Source of the DNA: a bacterium
GTDB lineage: Bacteria; Planctomycetota; UBA1135; GCA-002686595
Direction: 5' to 3'
NCBI GenBank assembly: GCA_024226735.1
Contig: JAAELL010000568.1
Span: 1 to 62,385, forward strand
DNA: 62,385 nucleotides
The position numbers and the translations under genes are program-made. Under the pieces are notes generated by a model. The model made no database searches. It saw only the letters and a program-made list of their open reading frames with translations, and had not been told where the DNA came from. Positions 26,540 to 36,145 of this stretch are shown here, in pieces (positions within the stretch are counted from its first letter, which is position 1; every line of letters begins with the position of its first letter).

Positions 26540-29500
26540 CTATTGGCTCTTGTCGAGCGGGGCCGCCTGCGCGACGACCGCCTCCATCGCGCGCAGGAAG
26601 TCGTCGGCGTAAGGGTCGACGATCGCGTGCGGCCGGATCTCGTCGAAGAGCTCCTCGAGCCGCGTCAAGTCCTCGGCGCGGCGCCGCGCGATGAGCGCCG
26701 CCGTGTAGGTGCGGCCGAGCTCGAACGTGTCGATCGCGGAGGCCGATTCCTTGCGCGCGGTCCAGAGCCGTTCGAGGATCGAGATCGCCTCGCGCAGGTT
26801 CGGGTTACGGTCGTGCAGGATCGCCTTCGCGCGCGTGTAGTGGGCCGTGACCGGGACGCGCTCTCCTGACGCGGCGCTGACCGCGTCGAGGTGCTTTTTG
26901 ACGTCCGAAAGGCTCGCACCCGAGTCGGCGAGCAGGCGTGCGTACGCCAGGTGCGCCGTCGCGTCATCCGAGGTCGCGACGATCGCCTCGTAGAGCTGCA
27001 GGGCGCTCTCGCGGTCGCCGCGGACCTCGGTCGTGCGTGCGAGCAGGAGCCAGAGATCGACGTCGCCGGGGGAGTGCCGCAGGTCCTCGCGGATCAACTC
27101 TTCGGCGAGCCCCGGCGCGAACTCGAGCAGGTAGGCGATCCAGGTGTCCGCCGCGCCTGGCCGTAGAGCGTTGAGGGCAGCGTCGTCGGTACGCTCGCGC
27201 AGCTTGCTGAGGTTGAACTCGGCCCGGGTCACGAACAGGTCGGGGTTGCGCGGATCGCTCGCCACCTCGACGCGCGTGCGCTCGAGGGGAATGAGCGGGT
27301 CGTGGGGGAAGCGCCCCTCGAGGCGGTCGAGGTACGCGTTGATGCGCTCGGGCGACAGTCGCTGTCCGGGCTTGGCGTTGGTGCGCCCGGCGCGCTGCAG
27401 GATGTCGAGGAACTCCTTGACGAGCGGGCTGTCGGAGGCGGGCTCCAGGTCTTCGCAGGCACGGTCGTACTCGACGACGGCGCGCTTGTAGTTGCCCTCG
27501 AGCGAGTAGAGGCGCCCGAGGAGCGCGCGGCCCGCGTTGGTCGAACCCTCGGCCTGATCGAGGGCGCGCTGGATGCGGTCCGCCGCGCGTGCGTAGTCGC
27601 CATCGAGCACGAGCTCGGACGCGGCGTCGATCGCGATCTGCAGCGGCTCGTCCTGGAAGACGCGGCCGAGTGAGCGCAGGCGCTTGACGCGCGTCGCCAG
27701 GATGCGTCCGTGGTAGGGGTTCTCGGGGTACTCCTCGTAGAGAACCTCGAGGAGCGTATCCCAGGCCGGGCCGAAGTCCGGCTGGCGCTCGGCGAGGCGC
27801 TCGAGCCCGTTGAGCGCGGCGTCGTTCTTTCCGAGAACGCGGTAGAGGCGCGTCGACAGGTACGCGGGCCAGATCATCCCGCCCTTCTCCTGGAACAGCC
27901 GGAAGACCCGTGGCGTGGCCCAGATCGACCATCCTCCGTGGTCGATGGCGAGCAAGAGCATCAGTGCCTCGCGTGGATCGCGGTTCACGCCGGTTCCTCC
28001 GCGCAGGAGCGCGCGCGTGTCCTGCTTGGCGAGCTTGCCGAAGTAGGCCGACGGGACGATGTCGGCATCGACGAGCAGTCGCGCGCCCGAGTGCACGATC
28101 ATCCACTCCGGGGAGTACGGATTCTCGCGACGGCCAGTCTCCGCCATCTGGTTGCCGGCCTCGAGGCGCTCCTCGAAGAGCGCCAGGATCGCGTCCTGCA
28201 GCGGCGTCGGCGTGAAGTCGGTCGCACGCAGCTCGGTGACGAGCGCCGGTAGGCGCGTCCAGTCGTGGTCCTCGACCGCGAAGAAGATGCGCACGAGCTC
28301 GAGGCTGCCATCGGCGTAGAAAGGCTCGGCGCGTTCCAGCGCGTCCAGCGCCCCCGACCGATCCCCGGTCAGTGCGCACTGCAGCGCCATGCGAACGAGG
28401 ACGTCGCTGCCGCGCGACTGCACGTCGCCGTCGAGACGCTCGAGCAATCGCCCGGCATCCTCGTAGCGGCTCCCGAGCAGGAGCTGGTCGGTGACGGCGA
28501 GCAGGACCTCGCGATCGGGATCGCTTGTGGCGACGAGACGGCCGACGAGCGCTTGCACCTCGTCGTTCTCGCCCGCGCCGAGGCGCGCTTCGATCAACGT
28601 CTCGATGAGACGCCCGTCGAGGCGACCGAGCTCGATGCCGCTCAACTGCGCGGAGGCTTCCTCGAAGCGGCCGAGCTGGATGAGGGCGTCGCCACGCAGC
28701 AGCTGCTGGTCGATGTCGTCGGCGGGTGCGTCCGCCATCGAAAGGGCTCGCCATGCCCGTTCGGGCGCACCGTTGTCGAGCAGGAAGCGCGCCACGTAGG
28801 AGCGCCCCAGCCCGATCGGGTCCGCCCGGATCGCACGCAGGATCTGGTCCTCGGTGAAGTCCTCGGGCTCGAGTTGCGCGATGTAGCCGCGGGTCGTCTC
28901 GTCGGCGCCGACGAGGGCGAGGCGCTCGATGATGTGCTCGATCGCTTGACGCGACTGGCCGCGCGCGATCAGTGACTTCGTCAACGTGTCGATAACCGGC
29001 AGCAGGTCGGGGTAGTTGAGCAGCAGCTCGCGCGTGACGCGGATCGCGGACAGGTAGGCGCCGTTCTCGTAGTGGCGTTCGGCGATCCGGTACAGCGTGT
29101 AGGGACCGACGTCCGCCGAGGGGAACGCGGCGTCGCGCATGCGGACGCGCGTGTACAGCTTGTCGAAGTCCTGCTGCTCGGACAGCAGCGAGGCCTCGCC
29201 CAGCTCGACCCACGTGTCGTACAGCTCCGCGGTGCGCTCGGGCAGCATCGCCATCCCGATCGTCCAGCGCTCCTCGGGGATGCGGTAGCCGGAGTTCGCG
29301 TGTTCGCGCTGCAGCTCGACGACGCGCAGGTACGCCTCGCCGTCGGTCCACGGGAACTCGAGGATGGCCTGGATGAGCAGCTCGAGCTCGCGTTCGGTGT
29401 CGCTCTGCGCCCCGCGCGCGCGCGCCATCGAGAACCAGGCCTCGGCGTTGGCGCCCGGGTACGGCTCGGGTGCATCGCTCTTGAGGTATTCGGACAGCTG

Positions 29501-30661
29501 GACCTGCGCGCGACCGTAGCGCTCGAAGCGGTCCTGATCGGTCAGGCCCGTGCCGTTGATGGCCTGGTGGTAGGCCATCTTGCCGAGGTAGAAGTAGGCC
29601 GGGCCCTGGATCGTCGGCGAGCCGATCGTGCGCAGGAAGTGGGCGGCCTGGCCCATTCGTCCCCAGCGATTCCTGTCGGCGAGGATGCGCATCGCGGTCT
29701 GGGCCAGCGGGATCGGCGCGCCGTCGCGACGGTACTCCCAGTCGGCCGCGAGGTTCGCCGCACGGTCGCCGTGACCCTGCCTCTCGTGCACGAGGATCAG
29801 GCTGCGGCGGAAGAAGGGGTCGGAGTAGACCACCGGGAGCGCGAGCGCCGCCTCGCCGAAGTCACCCGCGAGACCACCGCGCCCCGCGTCCATCAAGAGC
29901 TCGACGTACTCCCGCGCGCCGGTCGCGTCGACCTCGTGCGTGAAGGCGTGCGCGTAGGACGCGCGCGCACCCGAGAGCACGCTGCTCGCCTTGTCCGCGA
30001 GGTTCAGGACTTGCTGGAGCGGCTGCTTGTTGCGAGGCAGGAAGATCTCGCGCAGCGCGTGCGCGGCCGGAATGCGGGCCGGGTCGCCCGCCTCTCGGGC
30101 TCCGAGCTCGTTCAAGATCTCGATCGCCCGGTTGGCATCGTCGGCGATGAGGAACTGGCGCGCGATGTCCGCGGCCTCGTCGATTGTCTGCTTGCCCTCC
30201 ACCACTTCGAGGCGACCGCGCAGGCGCCAGGCCGGCCCGAAGGTCGGCGCGTCGTCGAGGATGCGGGTCACGCGTCCGCGCGCGGCCTGCGTCTGCCCTT
30301 CCAGTGACTGCAGGTTTGCGATCTCGAGCTTGAGGTCGAGCGACTCGGGCTCGTAGACGGCGACGATCTGCTCGAGTGCCTCGCGCGCGTCGGCGTACGC
30401 GCCGAGCTCGCGGTAGATGTCAGCCTGCAGCCCGAGGACCTCGGTCGCGAGTTCCTCGTCCTGGCGCACGCTCTCGTGCAGCAGCGTGCGGTCGAGCTCG
30501 CGCAGGGCCTGCAGCTGGTCGTAGCCGGGGATGCTCATCTCGCCGCGGACCTTCGCTACGGTCCGCCTCGGCGTGATGTTGTCGGTGCTGAGCATCGCCC
30601 GGCCCCCGAACGTCGCTACTCCGGTCAGGGTCAAGAGCCCCGTCGCCGTGATCCACTTCAT
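26540..30661 (-). CDS. Large TPR-repeat protein, membrane-anchored or exported
   Basis: A 1373-aa protein with an N-terminal hydrophobic stretch (MKWITATGLLTLTGVATFGG) that could be a signal or anchor, then TPR-like helical pairs over almost the full length (motifs such as AREALEQIVAVYEPES, RALLGRLYSLEGNYKRAVVEY and ESALQLYEAIVATSDD). It resembles the large TPR proteins found beside XrtA-type polysaccharide loci (PrsT-like), proposed to scaffold assembly or export; that assignment is inferred from context. It lies 30 bp after the sigma54 activator on the same strand, so probably in one operon, with GAGG nine bases before ATG. Confidence 0.8.
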   Translation of the reverse strand: MKWITATGLLTLTGVATFGGRAMLSTDNITPRRTVAKVRGEMSIPGYDQLQALRELDRTLLHESVRQDEELATEVLGLQADIYRELGAYADAREALEQIVAVYEPESLDLKLEIANLQSLEGQTQAARGRVTRILDDAPTFGPAWRLRGRLEVVEGKQTIDEAADIARQFLIADDANRAIEILNELGAREAGDPARIPAAHALREIFLPRNKQPLQQVLNLADKASSVLSGARASYAHAFTHEVDATGAREYVELLMDAGRGGLAGDFGEAALALPVVYSDPFFRRSLILVHERQGHGDRAANLAADWEYRRDGAPIPLAQTAMRILADRNRWGRMGQAAHFLRTIGSPTIQGPAYFYLGKMAYHQAINGTGLTDQDRFERYGRAQVQLSEYLKSDAPEPYPGANAEAWFSMARARGAQSDTERELELLIQAILEFPWTDGEAYLRVVELQREHANSGYRIPEERWTIGMAMLPERTAELYDTWVELGEASLLSEQQDFDKLYTRVRMRDAAFPSADVGPYTLYRIAERHYENGAYLSAIRVTRELLLNYPDLLPVIDTLTKSLIARGQSRQAIEHIIERLALVGADETTRGYIAQLEPEDFTEDQILRAIRADPIGLGRSYVARFLLDNGAPERAWRALSMADAPADDIDQQLLRGDALIQLGRFEEASAQLSGIELGRLDGRLIETLIEARLGAGENDEVQALVGRLVATSDPDREVLLAVTDQLLLGSRYEDAGRLLERLDGDVQSRGSDVLVRMALQCALTGDRSGALDALERAEPFYADGSLELVRIFFAVEDHDWTRLPALVTELRATDFTPTPLQDAILALFEERLEAGNQMAETGRRENPYSPEWMIVHSGARLLVDADIVPSAYFGKLAKQDTRALLRGGTGVNRDPREALMLLLAIDHGGWSIWATPRVFRLFQEKGGMIWPAYLSTRLYRVLGKNDAALNGLERLAERQPDFGPAWDTLLEVLYEEYPENPYHGRILATRVKRLRSLGRVFQDEPLQIAIDAASELVLDGDYARAADRIQRALDQAEGSTNAGRALLGRLYSLEGNYKRAVVEYDRACEDLEPASDSPLVKEFLDILQRAGRTNAKPGQRLSPERINAYLDRLEGRFPHDPLIPLERTRVEVASDPRNPDLFVTRAEFNLSKLRERTDDAALNALRPGAADTWIAYLLEFAPGLAEELIREDLRHSPGDVDLWLLLARTTEVRGDRESALQLYEAIVATSDDATAHLAYARLLADSGASLSDVKKHLDAVSAASGERVPVTAHYTRAKAILHDRNPNLREAISILERLWTARKESASAIDTFELGRTYTAALIARRRAEDLTRLEELFDEIRPHAIVDPYADDFLRAMEAVVAQAAPLDKSQ

Positions 30662-30691
30662 CGCATGTGCCTCTGATTCACTCCGAAGAGG

Positions 30692-32170
30692 TTAGCGGTC
30701 CTGGGCCTGGAAGGTGAGATCCATGAGCTCGTACTTACGCATCTTGTTGAACAGGGTCGTGCGGTTGATCTGGAGCATCTCAGCGGTCTCCTGGCGACTG
30801 CCCCGGCACAGCTCGAGGGCGCGGCGGATGATCTGTCGCTCCGGGCCCTCCAGCGCGTCTTTCAACGACGGGAGGCGCTCGAGGTTCCGCAGCCCCAGCG
30901 CGAGCGAGGCTTCGAGGCCCTCGATCCCCGCGGCGGGCGTCGCGGCGAGTATTTCCGGGCCCAGGTCGGCCGGGATCAGCTCGCGGCCCTGGCACAGCAG
31001 CACGGCGCGCTCGAGCACGTTCTCGAGCTGGCGGACGTTGCCGGGCCAGCGCTGGGCGGCGAGCAGCGTCAGGCAGTCGGGGTGGACGCGGTCGACGAGC
31101 TTGTCGTACTCGGCGGCGTGGCGCGCGACGAAGTGCTCGATGAGGAGCGCCAGGTCGCCGAGCCGGTCGCGCAGGGCCGGGAGTTTGAGCGTGACGACGT
31201 TCAGGCGCCAGTAGAGGTCCTCGCGGAACCTGCCCGCGTCGATCTCCTGCACGAGGTCGGCGTTCGAGGCCGTGACGATGCGCACGTCGACGCGGCGCGT
31301 ATTCGACTCACCGACGCGCTCGAACGCGCGCTCCTGGATGACGCGCAAGAGCTTGACCTGCAGGTCCAGCGTTGCGCTGTTGATCTCGTCGAGAAAGAGC
31401 GTGCCGCCATCGGCCTTCTCGAATCGCCCGACCTTGTCCTTGATGGCACCGGTGAACGAGCCCTTGGCGTGTCCGAACAACTCGCTCTCGAGCAGCGAGC
31501 CCGGGAGCGCCCCGCAGTTGACTACGACGAACGGGCCGCCCTGGCGCGTGGAGTGCTCGTGCAGCGCGTGCGCCAGCATGGTCTTGCCGGTGCCCGTCTC
31601 ACCCAGGATCAGGACGTTGGCGCGCGTGTCGGCGACGGTCTCGACCGTCTCGAGCACGGCGCGCAACGCCGCGTCGCGGGTGACGATCGAACCGAGCGCG
31701 AAGCGGGCCGCGAGGCGATCGCGCAGCTGTCGGTTCTCCTCGGCGAGGTCGCGGCGCTCGAGGCTGCGCCCGATCGCGAGGCGCAGCGCGTCCTCGGTCG
31801 CGGGCAGCGGGACCGTACCGTCGACGAGGTCGCGGTGACGCTCGAGCGTGGGTTCCCACCCGCGATCCTCGAGCATCAGGATTCCCGGCCGGTAGTCGAG
31901 CCGCTCGAGCTGTTCGCGCAGCCGGCCATCGATCGCGTGGGGCGCGGCGATGAGCATATCCCACGTCGTCGCCACGAGCGGCGTGTCGGCGTCGTCGCCG
32001 CCGCGCCGCGCCTGCGCGCTGCAGCCCAGGCGCGAGAGCGTCGTCGCGAGCGCTCGGGCCGCCACGAGGTCGGGGTCGAGCACGAGCGCGCTGCGTCCCG
32101 ACCAGGGACCGTCACCGGAGTCGCGCCGCGGCCAGGGCCGCTGCACGAGCGGCTGATCGGGTGAGGACAT
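30692..32170 (-). CDS. Sigma54-dependent transcriptional activator with degenerate receiver domain (PrsR-like)
   Basis: A 492-aa NtrC-type regulator. Residues 26-140 have receiver-like spacing but the phospho-acceptor position is Ala76 (DMLIAAP in place of DLVLLDxxP) and the conserved Lys is replaced within VPLPAT. The AAA+ domain is intact: Walker A GETGTGKT (190-197), the sigma54-contacting loop GSFTGA (237-242) and Walker B LFLDEI (258-263). A Fis-type HTH ends the protein (SRQETAEMLQINRTTLFNKM). It resembles the regulators of XrtA/PEP-CTERM polysaccharide genes. ATG 32170 precedes the first conserved residues; the longer frame overlaps the upstream gene. Confidence 0.92.
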   Translation of the reverse strand: MSSPDQPLVQRPWPRRDSGDGPWSGRSALVLDPDLVAARALATTLSRLGCSAQARRGGDDADTPLVATTWDMLIAAPHAIDGRLREQLERLDYRPGILMLEDRGWEPTLERHRDLVDGTVPLPATEDALRLAIGRSLERRDLAEENRQLRDRLAARFALGSIVTRDAALRAVLETVETVADTRANVLILGETGTGKTMLAHALHEHSTRQGGPFVVVNCGALPGSLLESELFGHAKGSFTGAIKDKVGRFEKADGGTLFLDEINSATLDLQVKLLRVIQERAFERVGESNTRRVDVRIVTASNADLVQEIDAGRFREDLYWRLNVVTLKLPALRDRLGDLALLIEHFVARHAAEYDKLVDRVHPDCLTLLAAQRWPGNVRQLENVLERAVLLCQGRELIPADLGPEILAATPAAGIEGLEASLALGLRNLERLPSLKDALEGPERQIIRRALELCRGSRQETAEMLQINRTTLFNKMRKYELMDLTFQAQDR

Positions 32171-32277
32171 GTCGAGTTTTTTCGACGCGGAGGGCCCCGG
32201 AGCTGATGGGGGAATCCACGTCGGCGCGCAGTGGTGGGCGCGCGTGCCTCGTTTCGAGGCGCGGGCGAGCCCGGCGA

Positions 32278-33765
32278 TCAGCCGAAGGGGCCCCCCGATT
32301 CGACGGGGGGCGGCGGCTCGCCGTCGTGCCCGTTGCGTTCGGGGGAGGGCTCGCTCCTGCAGTGGGGCAGCGAGGCGATCCACACCAGGCGCGCTTCCTC
32401 CTCGTGCGTGAGCTCGAACTCCCCACCCTGCCCGCGCACGATCCCGGCTGCGGCCGCCAGGGCGTTGGGGCCGATCGTCGGGAGCTCGCGCTTGAGGGCG
32501 TAGGGGCGCAGGATCTCGAGCGGGGCCATGCCCGCGAGGGGACCGGCGGGAAAGCTGACGCGGACGACGACGCGTGGGCCGTTGGACGGATCGACGCCCG
32601 TGTCGGCCGAGACGCGCACGGTGTCGTCCGCGTCGGCGCATTCGGCGGCGACCTGCAGCAGTGCATCGAAGGCTTGGACGAGCAGCGACTTGTCGGAGCG
32701 CACCGCCGCGTCCTGCGTGCCGCGGAACAGGAATCGGGGGAGCTCTTGTCCCGACCCCGCCAGCGTCCCGAGCATCTCCTCCAACAGGATCGCGACGTCG
32801 AATTCCTGCGTGCCCCGCGCCGGCGGCGACACGAGGTAACCGAGCGTGCGCGTGAACTGCTGGAGCCGGGCGACCTCGCCGTCGAGGCGCGCGAGCTCGG
32901 AGGCCTCGCTGGGGGCGTCACCCGCGGCTCGCGCGGCGCCGACGGTGAGGCGCAGGCGCTGGACGATGTCGGCCAGATCCGCGACCTGCTCGCGGTAGAA
33001 GGACGGCAGGCGCTCGGTGGCGACCGCGGCCTCGGCCGCACGGGTCACGGCTTCGATCGCGGGCTGGGGGGCGTACGTGGGAACCGGGGAATCCGGCGCG
33101 TCGGCGTCGGGTTCGGGTCCACCGAGAGGCTCGGAGGCCAGGATGTCGGCGATCGCGGCCATCTCCGGGTCGTCGTGGAGGCGCGGGATATTTGGAGCGG
33201 GCTCGTTCCAGGTCACGGGTGCTTGCTCGCCCGCGTCCGCGGCGCCGTCCGGCTCACCGTCGCCGTCGCTGTCGTCCCAGCGCGCGTCCCACTCGGCGTC
33301 GGCTGCAGGCTCGTCGACGACCTCGAGCTCCGCGAGCTCCTCGTCGTCCTCGACGATCTCGATGTCGAGCTCATCCTCGAACTCGATCGGGTCGACGAAC
33401 GCCGTGAGCTGGTCGACGTCCAGCGGCCAGGGTACCCAGCGCACCGAGGGGTGCGTCGCGAGGCGCCGGACGGCCGGCGTCTCCGACGACGCGCCCGTGA
33501 GCCAGAGGTCGAACTGGGGGTAGTGGTCGAGGAACCGGCGCACGAGCCCGAGGTCCTCGGGCGCGATCTCGTCGGCGTCCAGGATCGCCCGGCCCAGGGG
33601 CTCGTCCACGGAGGTGAGGTCCCAGAGGTCGCGCAGGGCGCGGACCTCGGGGGCCGCGTTGCCCGCGAGCTTGCGGCCGAGGGCGGGGAGCAACGCGGCC
33701 ACCGGCCCCAGCCGTAGGCTCGGTCCGACCAGGATGACGAAGCGATCGCCTGCGAACTCGTCCAT
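32278..33765 (-). CDS. Degenerate sensor-kinase-like protein
   Basis: A 495-aa protein. Residues 1-125 look like a second degenerate receiver or sensor; 128-200 is an acidic, Asp/Glu-rich linker with DDSDGDGEPDG. From about 255 the order of elements mimics a histidine kinase: dimerisation helices (ELARLDGEVARLQQFTRTLGYL), an N-box-like segment (SLLVQAFDALLQVAAE) and a G2-like end (ALAAAAGIVRGQGGEFEL). The phospho-accepting His of the H-box and the N-box Asn residues are missing, so catalysis is unlikely. It lies 107 bp upstream of the degenerate sigma54 activator on the same strand; together they may signal by binding rather than phosphate. Confidence 0.7.
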   Translation of the reverse strand: MDEFAGDRFVILVGPSLRLGPVAALLPALGRKLAGNAAPEVRALRDLWDLTSVDEPLGRAILDADEIAPEDLGLVRRFLDHYPQFDLWLTGASSETPAVRRLATHPSVRWVPWPLDVDQLTAFVDPIEFEDELDIEIVEDDEELAELEVVDEPAADAEWDARWDDSDGDGEPDGAADAGEQAPVTWNEPAPNIPRLHDDPEMAAIADILASEPLGGPEPDADAPDSPVPTYAPQPAIEAVTRAAEAAVATERLPSFYREQVADLADIVQRLRLTVGAARAAGDAPSEASELARLDGEVARLQQFTRTLGYLVSPPARGTQEFDVAILLEEMLGTLAGSGQELPRFLFRGTQDAAVRSDKSLLVQAFDALLQVAAECADADDTVRVSADTGVDPSNGPRVVVRVSFPAGPLAGMAPLEILRPYALKRELPTIGPNALAAAAGIVRGQGGEFELTHEEEARLVWIASLPHCRSEPSPERNGHDGEPPPPVESGGPFG

Positions 33766-34043
33766 GGATTCCGATAGTAGCCGCCTGCCTGCCCCGAACA
33801 AAGGGGCCCAGCGGGCGGAATGACCGTCATTGCGGGCGAATCGGCGGGCGATCCGGCCATCCCTGGCCGTGGCTCGGCCCCCGGGGGCCCCGTGCGCGCC
33901 GAGAGGCGCGGCCGACAACTCGCGGGTGGCGGCGGGCTTCACCTTGAGCAACCCTGGCTCTTTGGGCGATGAGGGAGCGGAGGACCCTCGAATCCCGGCG
34001 GATTCTGGTGGCTTCTCCGAGCTGGACGCAGAATCTCCGCCCC

Positions 34044-35063
34044 ATGTCCTCCGATCCGCGATCGGTGCCGGCGTCCGCCGCCGGCACGCAGCCCGCCGTG
34101 GCCCCCGGTCTCGGACCGCCGGAGATCTCGATCGTCGTGCCCGTCTACAACGAGGAAGAGAGCTTGCCCCAGCTGCACGCCGAGATCGCCCAGCACGTGG
34201 GGGGGATGAACCGGCCGTGGCGGGTCATCTACGTCGACGACCATTCGACCGACCGCTCCCTCGAGGTGCTGCTCAGTCTGCGCGGCGACGATCCCCACGT
34301 GCGCGTCGTCCACTTCCGCCGCAACTTCGGTCAGACGGCCGCGATGTCCGCGGGGTTCGAGCACAGCCGCGGCCGGGTCGTGATCACGCTCGACGCGGAC
34401 CTGCAGAACGACCCGGCCGATATCCCGCGGCTGGTCGAGGAGCTCGAGCGCGGGTACGACATCGTCGTCGGCTGGCGCAAGGACCGCCACGACGGGTTCT
34501 TGTTGCGCCGCCTGCCGTCGCGGATCGCGAATCGGCTGATCGTGCGTGTGACGGGCGCCGACGTGCACGACACGGGCTGCACGCTCAAGGCGTACCGCCG
34601 CGAGCTCGTCGAGAACCTGCCGATCTACGCCGAACAACACCGCTTCCTGCCGGTGCTCTCGCTCGCCAGCGGCGCGCGCATGAGCGAGGTCGTCGTCAAC
34701 CACCGTCCGCGCATCTACGGCGTCAGCAAGTACGGTCTCGGCCGCGCCGTCCGTGTCCTCCTGGACCTGCTGACGGTCAAGATGCTGAGCTCCTTCTCGC
34801 GCAGCCCGCTGCAGTACTTCGCCTTGCTCGCCATGCCCTTCGCGGCCCTGACCGCGTTCTTCCTCGCCGTCGGCATCGCCAACTACGGTGAGATCTCGTT
34901 CGACAACAAGTGGGGCCAGTCGGTTCTCTTGACGTTCATGTTGTTCTCGATGGCGTGCATCTACTTCCTGCTCCTCGGGCTCCTCGCCGAGCTCGTGGTC
35001 AAGGTCAGTGGTCTGCATGGTCGCAAGTCGTTCGATCCCCTGTCCGCCGGGGGCGAGGGATGA
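34044..35063 (+). CDS. GT2-family membrane glycosyltransferase (DPM1/GtrB-like)
   Basis: A 339-aa glycosyltransferase with an N-terminal GT-A domain (EISIVVPVYNEEESLPQL, YVDDHSTD, LDADLQNDP with the metal-binding DAD) and two C-terminal membrane spans, the layout of polyprenyl-phosphate sugar synthases such as GtrB. It probably loads a sugar onto undecaprenyl phosphate for later transfer outside. ATG 34044 is preferred; ATG 33969 in frame would add 25 Arg-rich residues. It overlaps the next, related gene by ATGA. The 278-bp region upstream, shared with the divergent kinase-like gene, shows nothing distinctive. Confidence 0.88.
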   Translation: MSSDPRSVPASAAGTQPAVAPGLGPPEISIVVPVYNEEESLPQLHAEIAQHVGGMNRPWRVIYVDDHSTDRSLEVLLSLRGDDPHVRVVHFRRNFGQTAAMSAGFEHSRGRVVITLDADLQNDPADIPRLVEELERGYDIVVGWRKDRHDGFLLRRLPSRIANRLIVRVTGADVHDTGCTLKAYRRELVENLPIYAEQHRFLPVLSLASGARMSEVVVNHRPRIYGVSKYGLGRAVRVLLDLLTVKMLSSFSRSPLQYFALLAMPFAALTAFFLAVGIANYGEISFDNKWGQSVLLTFMLFSMACIYFLLLGLLAELVVKVSGLHGRKSFDPLSAGGEG

Positions 35064-36145
35064 GCTCACCCGCGACGACCCCCCCGCCCGCGGAGGAGCC
35101 CGTGCCCGCCGAGCAGCCGTCCGCGCCGGTCTCCCGCGAGGTGGGGGACTCCTTGGACCCGGAGAGCGAGGCTGGTACGGAGACCGGAGCCGCGCCCGAG
35201 CGAGCGACCGTCGACGTCAGCATCGTCGTCCCCATCCAGCACCCCGACGCCGAAGTGCGTGAGGTCGTGACCGCCCTCGGCGGTCAGTTCGACCGCCTCG
35301 GCCTGAGCTGGGAGTGCCTGCTCGTGTACGACGGCATCAAGGGTGACATCTGGGAGATCGGTCTCTCGCTGCAGGAGTCGAGCAAGCAACAGGTGCGCAC
35401 GATCGCGCTGCACAAGCCCTTCGGCGAGTCGGTCTGTCTGTCGAGTGCGTTCGACCACACGCGCGGCGCCGCGATCCTGACCTCTCCCGAGTACGTACAG
35501 ATCGACCCGCACGAGATCGAGCAGCTGATGGCCTCGATCGAGTCGGGCGCGGACGTCGCGACCTCGTGGCGCCATCCACGCGTCGACGCTGCCCTGAATC
35601 GCGTGCAGTCGGCGAGCTTCAACCGCGTGATGCGCGGGCTCGTCGGAGCGTCTTTCCACGACCTCAATTGCTCACTGCGCGTGATGCGGCGCGAGGTGCT
35701 CGAGGAGCTGACGGTCTACGGCAACATGTACCGCTACTTGCCGGTGATCGCGCACACGCAGGGGTTCCGCGTCGACGAGGTGCAGGTGCGGCACCTGAAG
35801 GAACGCGGCGGGTCCGGGTTGTTCGGGCCGGGCGTCTACGGGCGTCGTCTGCTCGACGTCTTGGGCGTCGTGTTCCTGACCAAGTTCACCCACAAGCCGC
35901 TGCGCTTCTTCGGAGCGTTGGGAGGCTTGTCGATGATCCTCGGGCTGCTGATTGCCGGCGGGCTCGCCGTTCAGCACTTGTTGAATCCGAGCCTCGAGCT
36001 GTTCAGCCGGCCCCTGTTCCTCCTGGGCGTGCTGTTCGTGGTCCTGGGGATCCAGATCGTCGGCTTCGGATTGGTGGGGGAGATCATCATCTTCACGCAG
36101 GCGCGGCACGTGCGCGAGTACCGGATCGAGCGAATCTACGAATGA
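35060..36145 (+). CDS. GT2-like membrane protein lacking the DXD metal site
   Basis: A 361-aa paralogue of the preceding transferase, with a disordered Pro/Ala/Glu N-terminus (about 1-50), a GT2-like domain and two C-terminal membrane spans. The catalytic landmarks are altered: YVDDHSTD becomes VYDGIKGD and LDADLQNDP becomes TSPEYVQIDP, so no DXD remains. Later elements (FHDLNCSLRVMRREVLE, the RHLKERGGSG loop) keep the fold. It may be an inactive partner of the upstream enzyme or use an altered mechanism. It is coupled by ATGA at both ends. Confidence 0.82.
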   Translation: MSSPATTPPPAEEPVPAEQPSAPVSREVGDSLDPESEAGTETGAAPERATVDVSIVVPIQHPDAEVREVVTALGGQFDRLGLSWECLLVYDGIKGDIWEIGLSLQESSKQQVRTIALHKPFGESVCLSSAFDHTRGAAILTSPEYVQIDPHEIEQLMASIESGADVATSWRHPRVDAALNRVQSASFNRVMRGLVGASFHDLNCSLRVMRREVLEELTVYGNMYRYLPVIAHTQGFRVDEVQVRHLKERGGSGLFGPGVYGRRLLDVLGVVFLTKFTHKPLRFFGALGGLSMILGLLIAGGLAVQHLLNPSLELFSRPLFLLGVLFVVLGIQIVGFGLVGEIIIFTQARHVREYRIERIYE

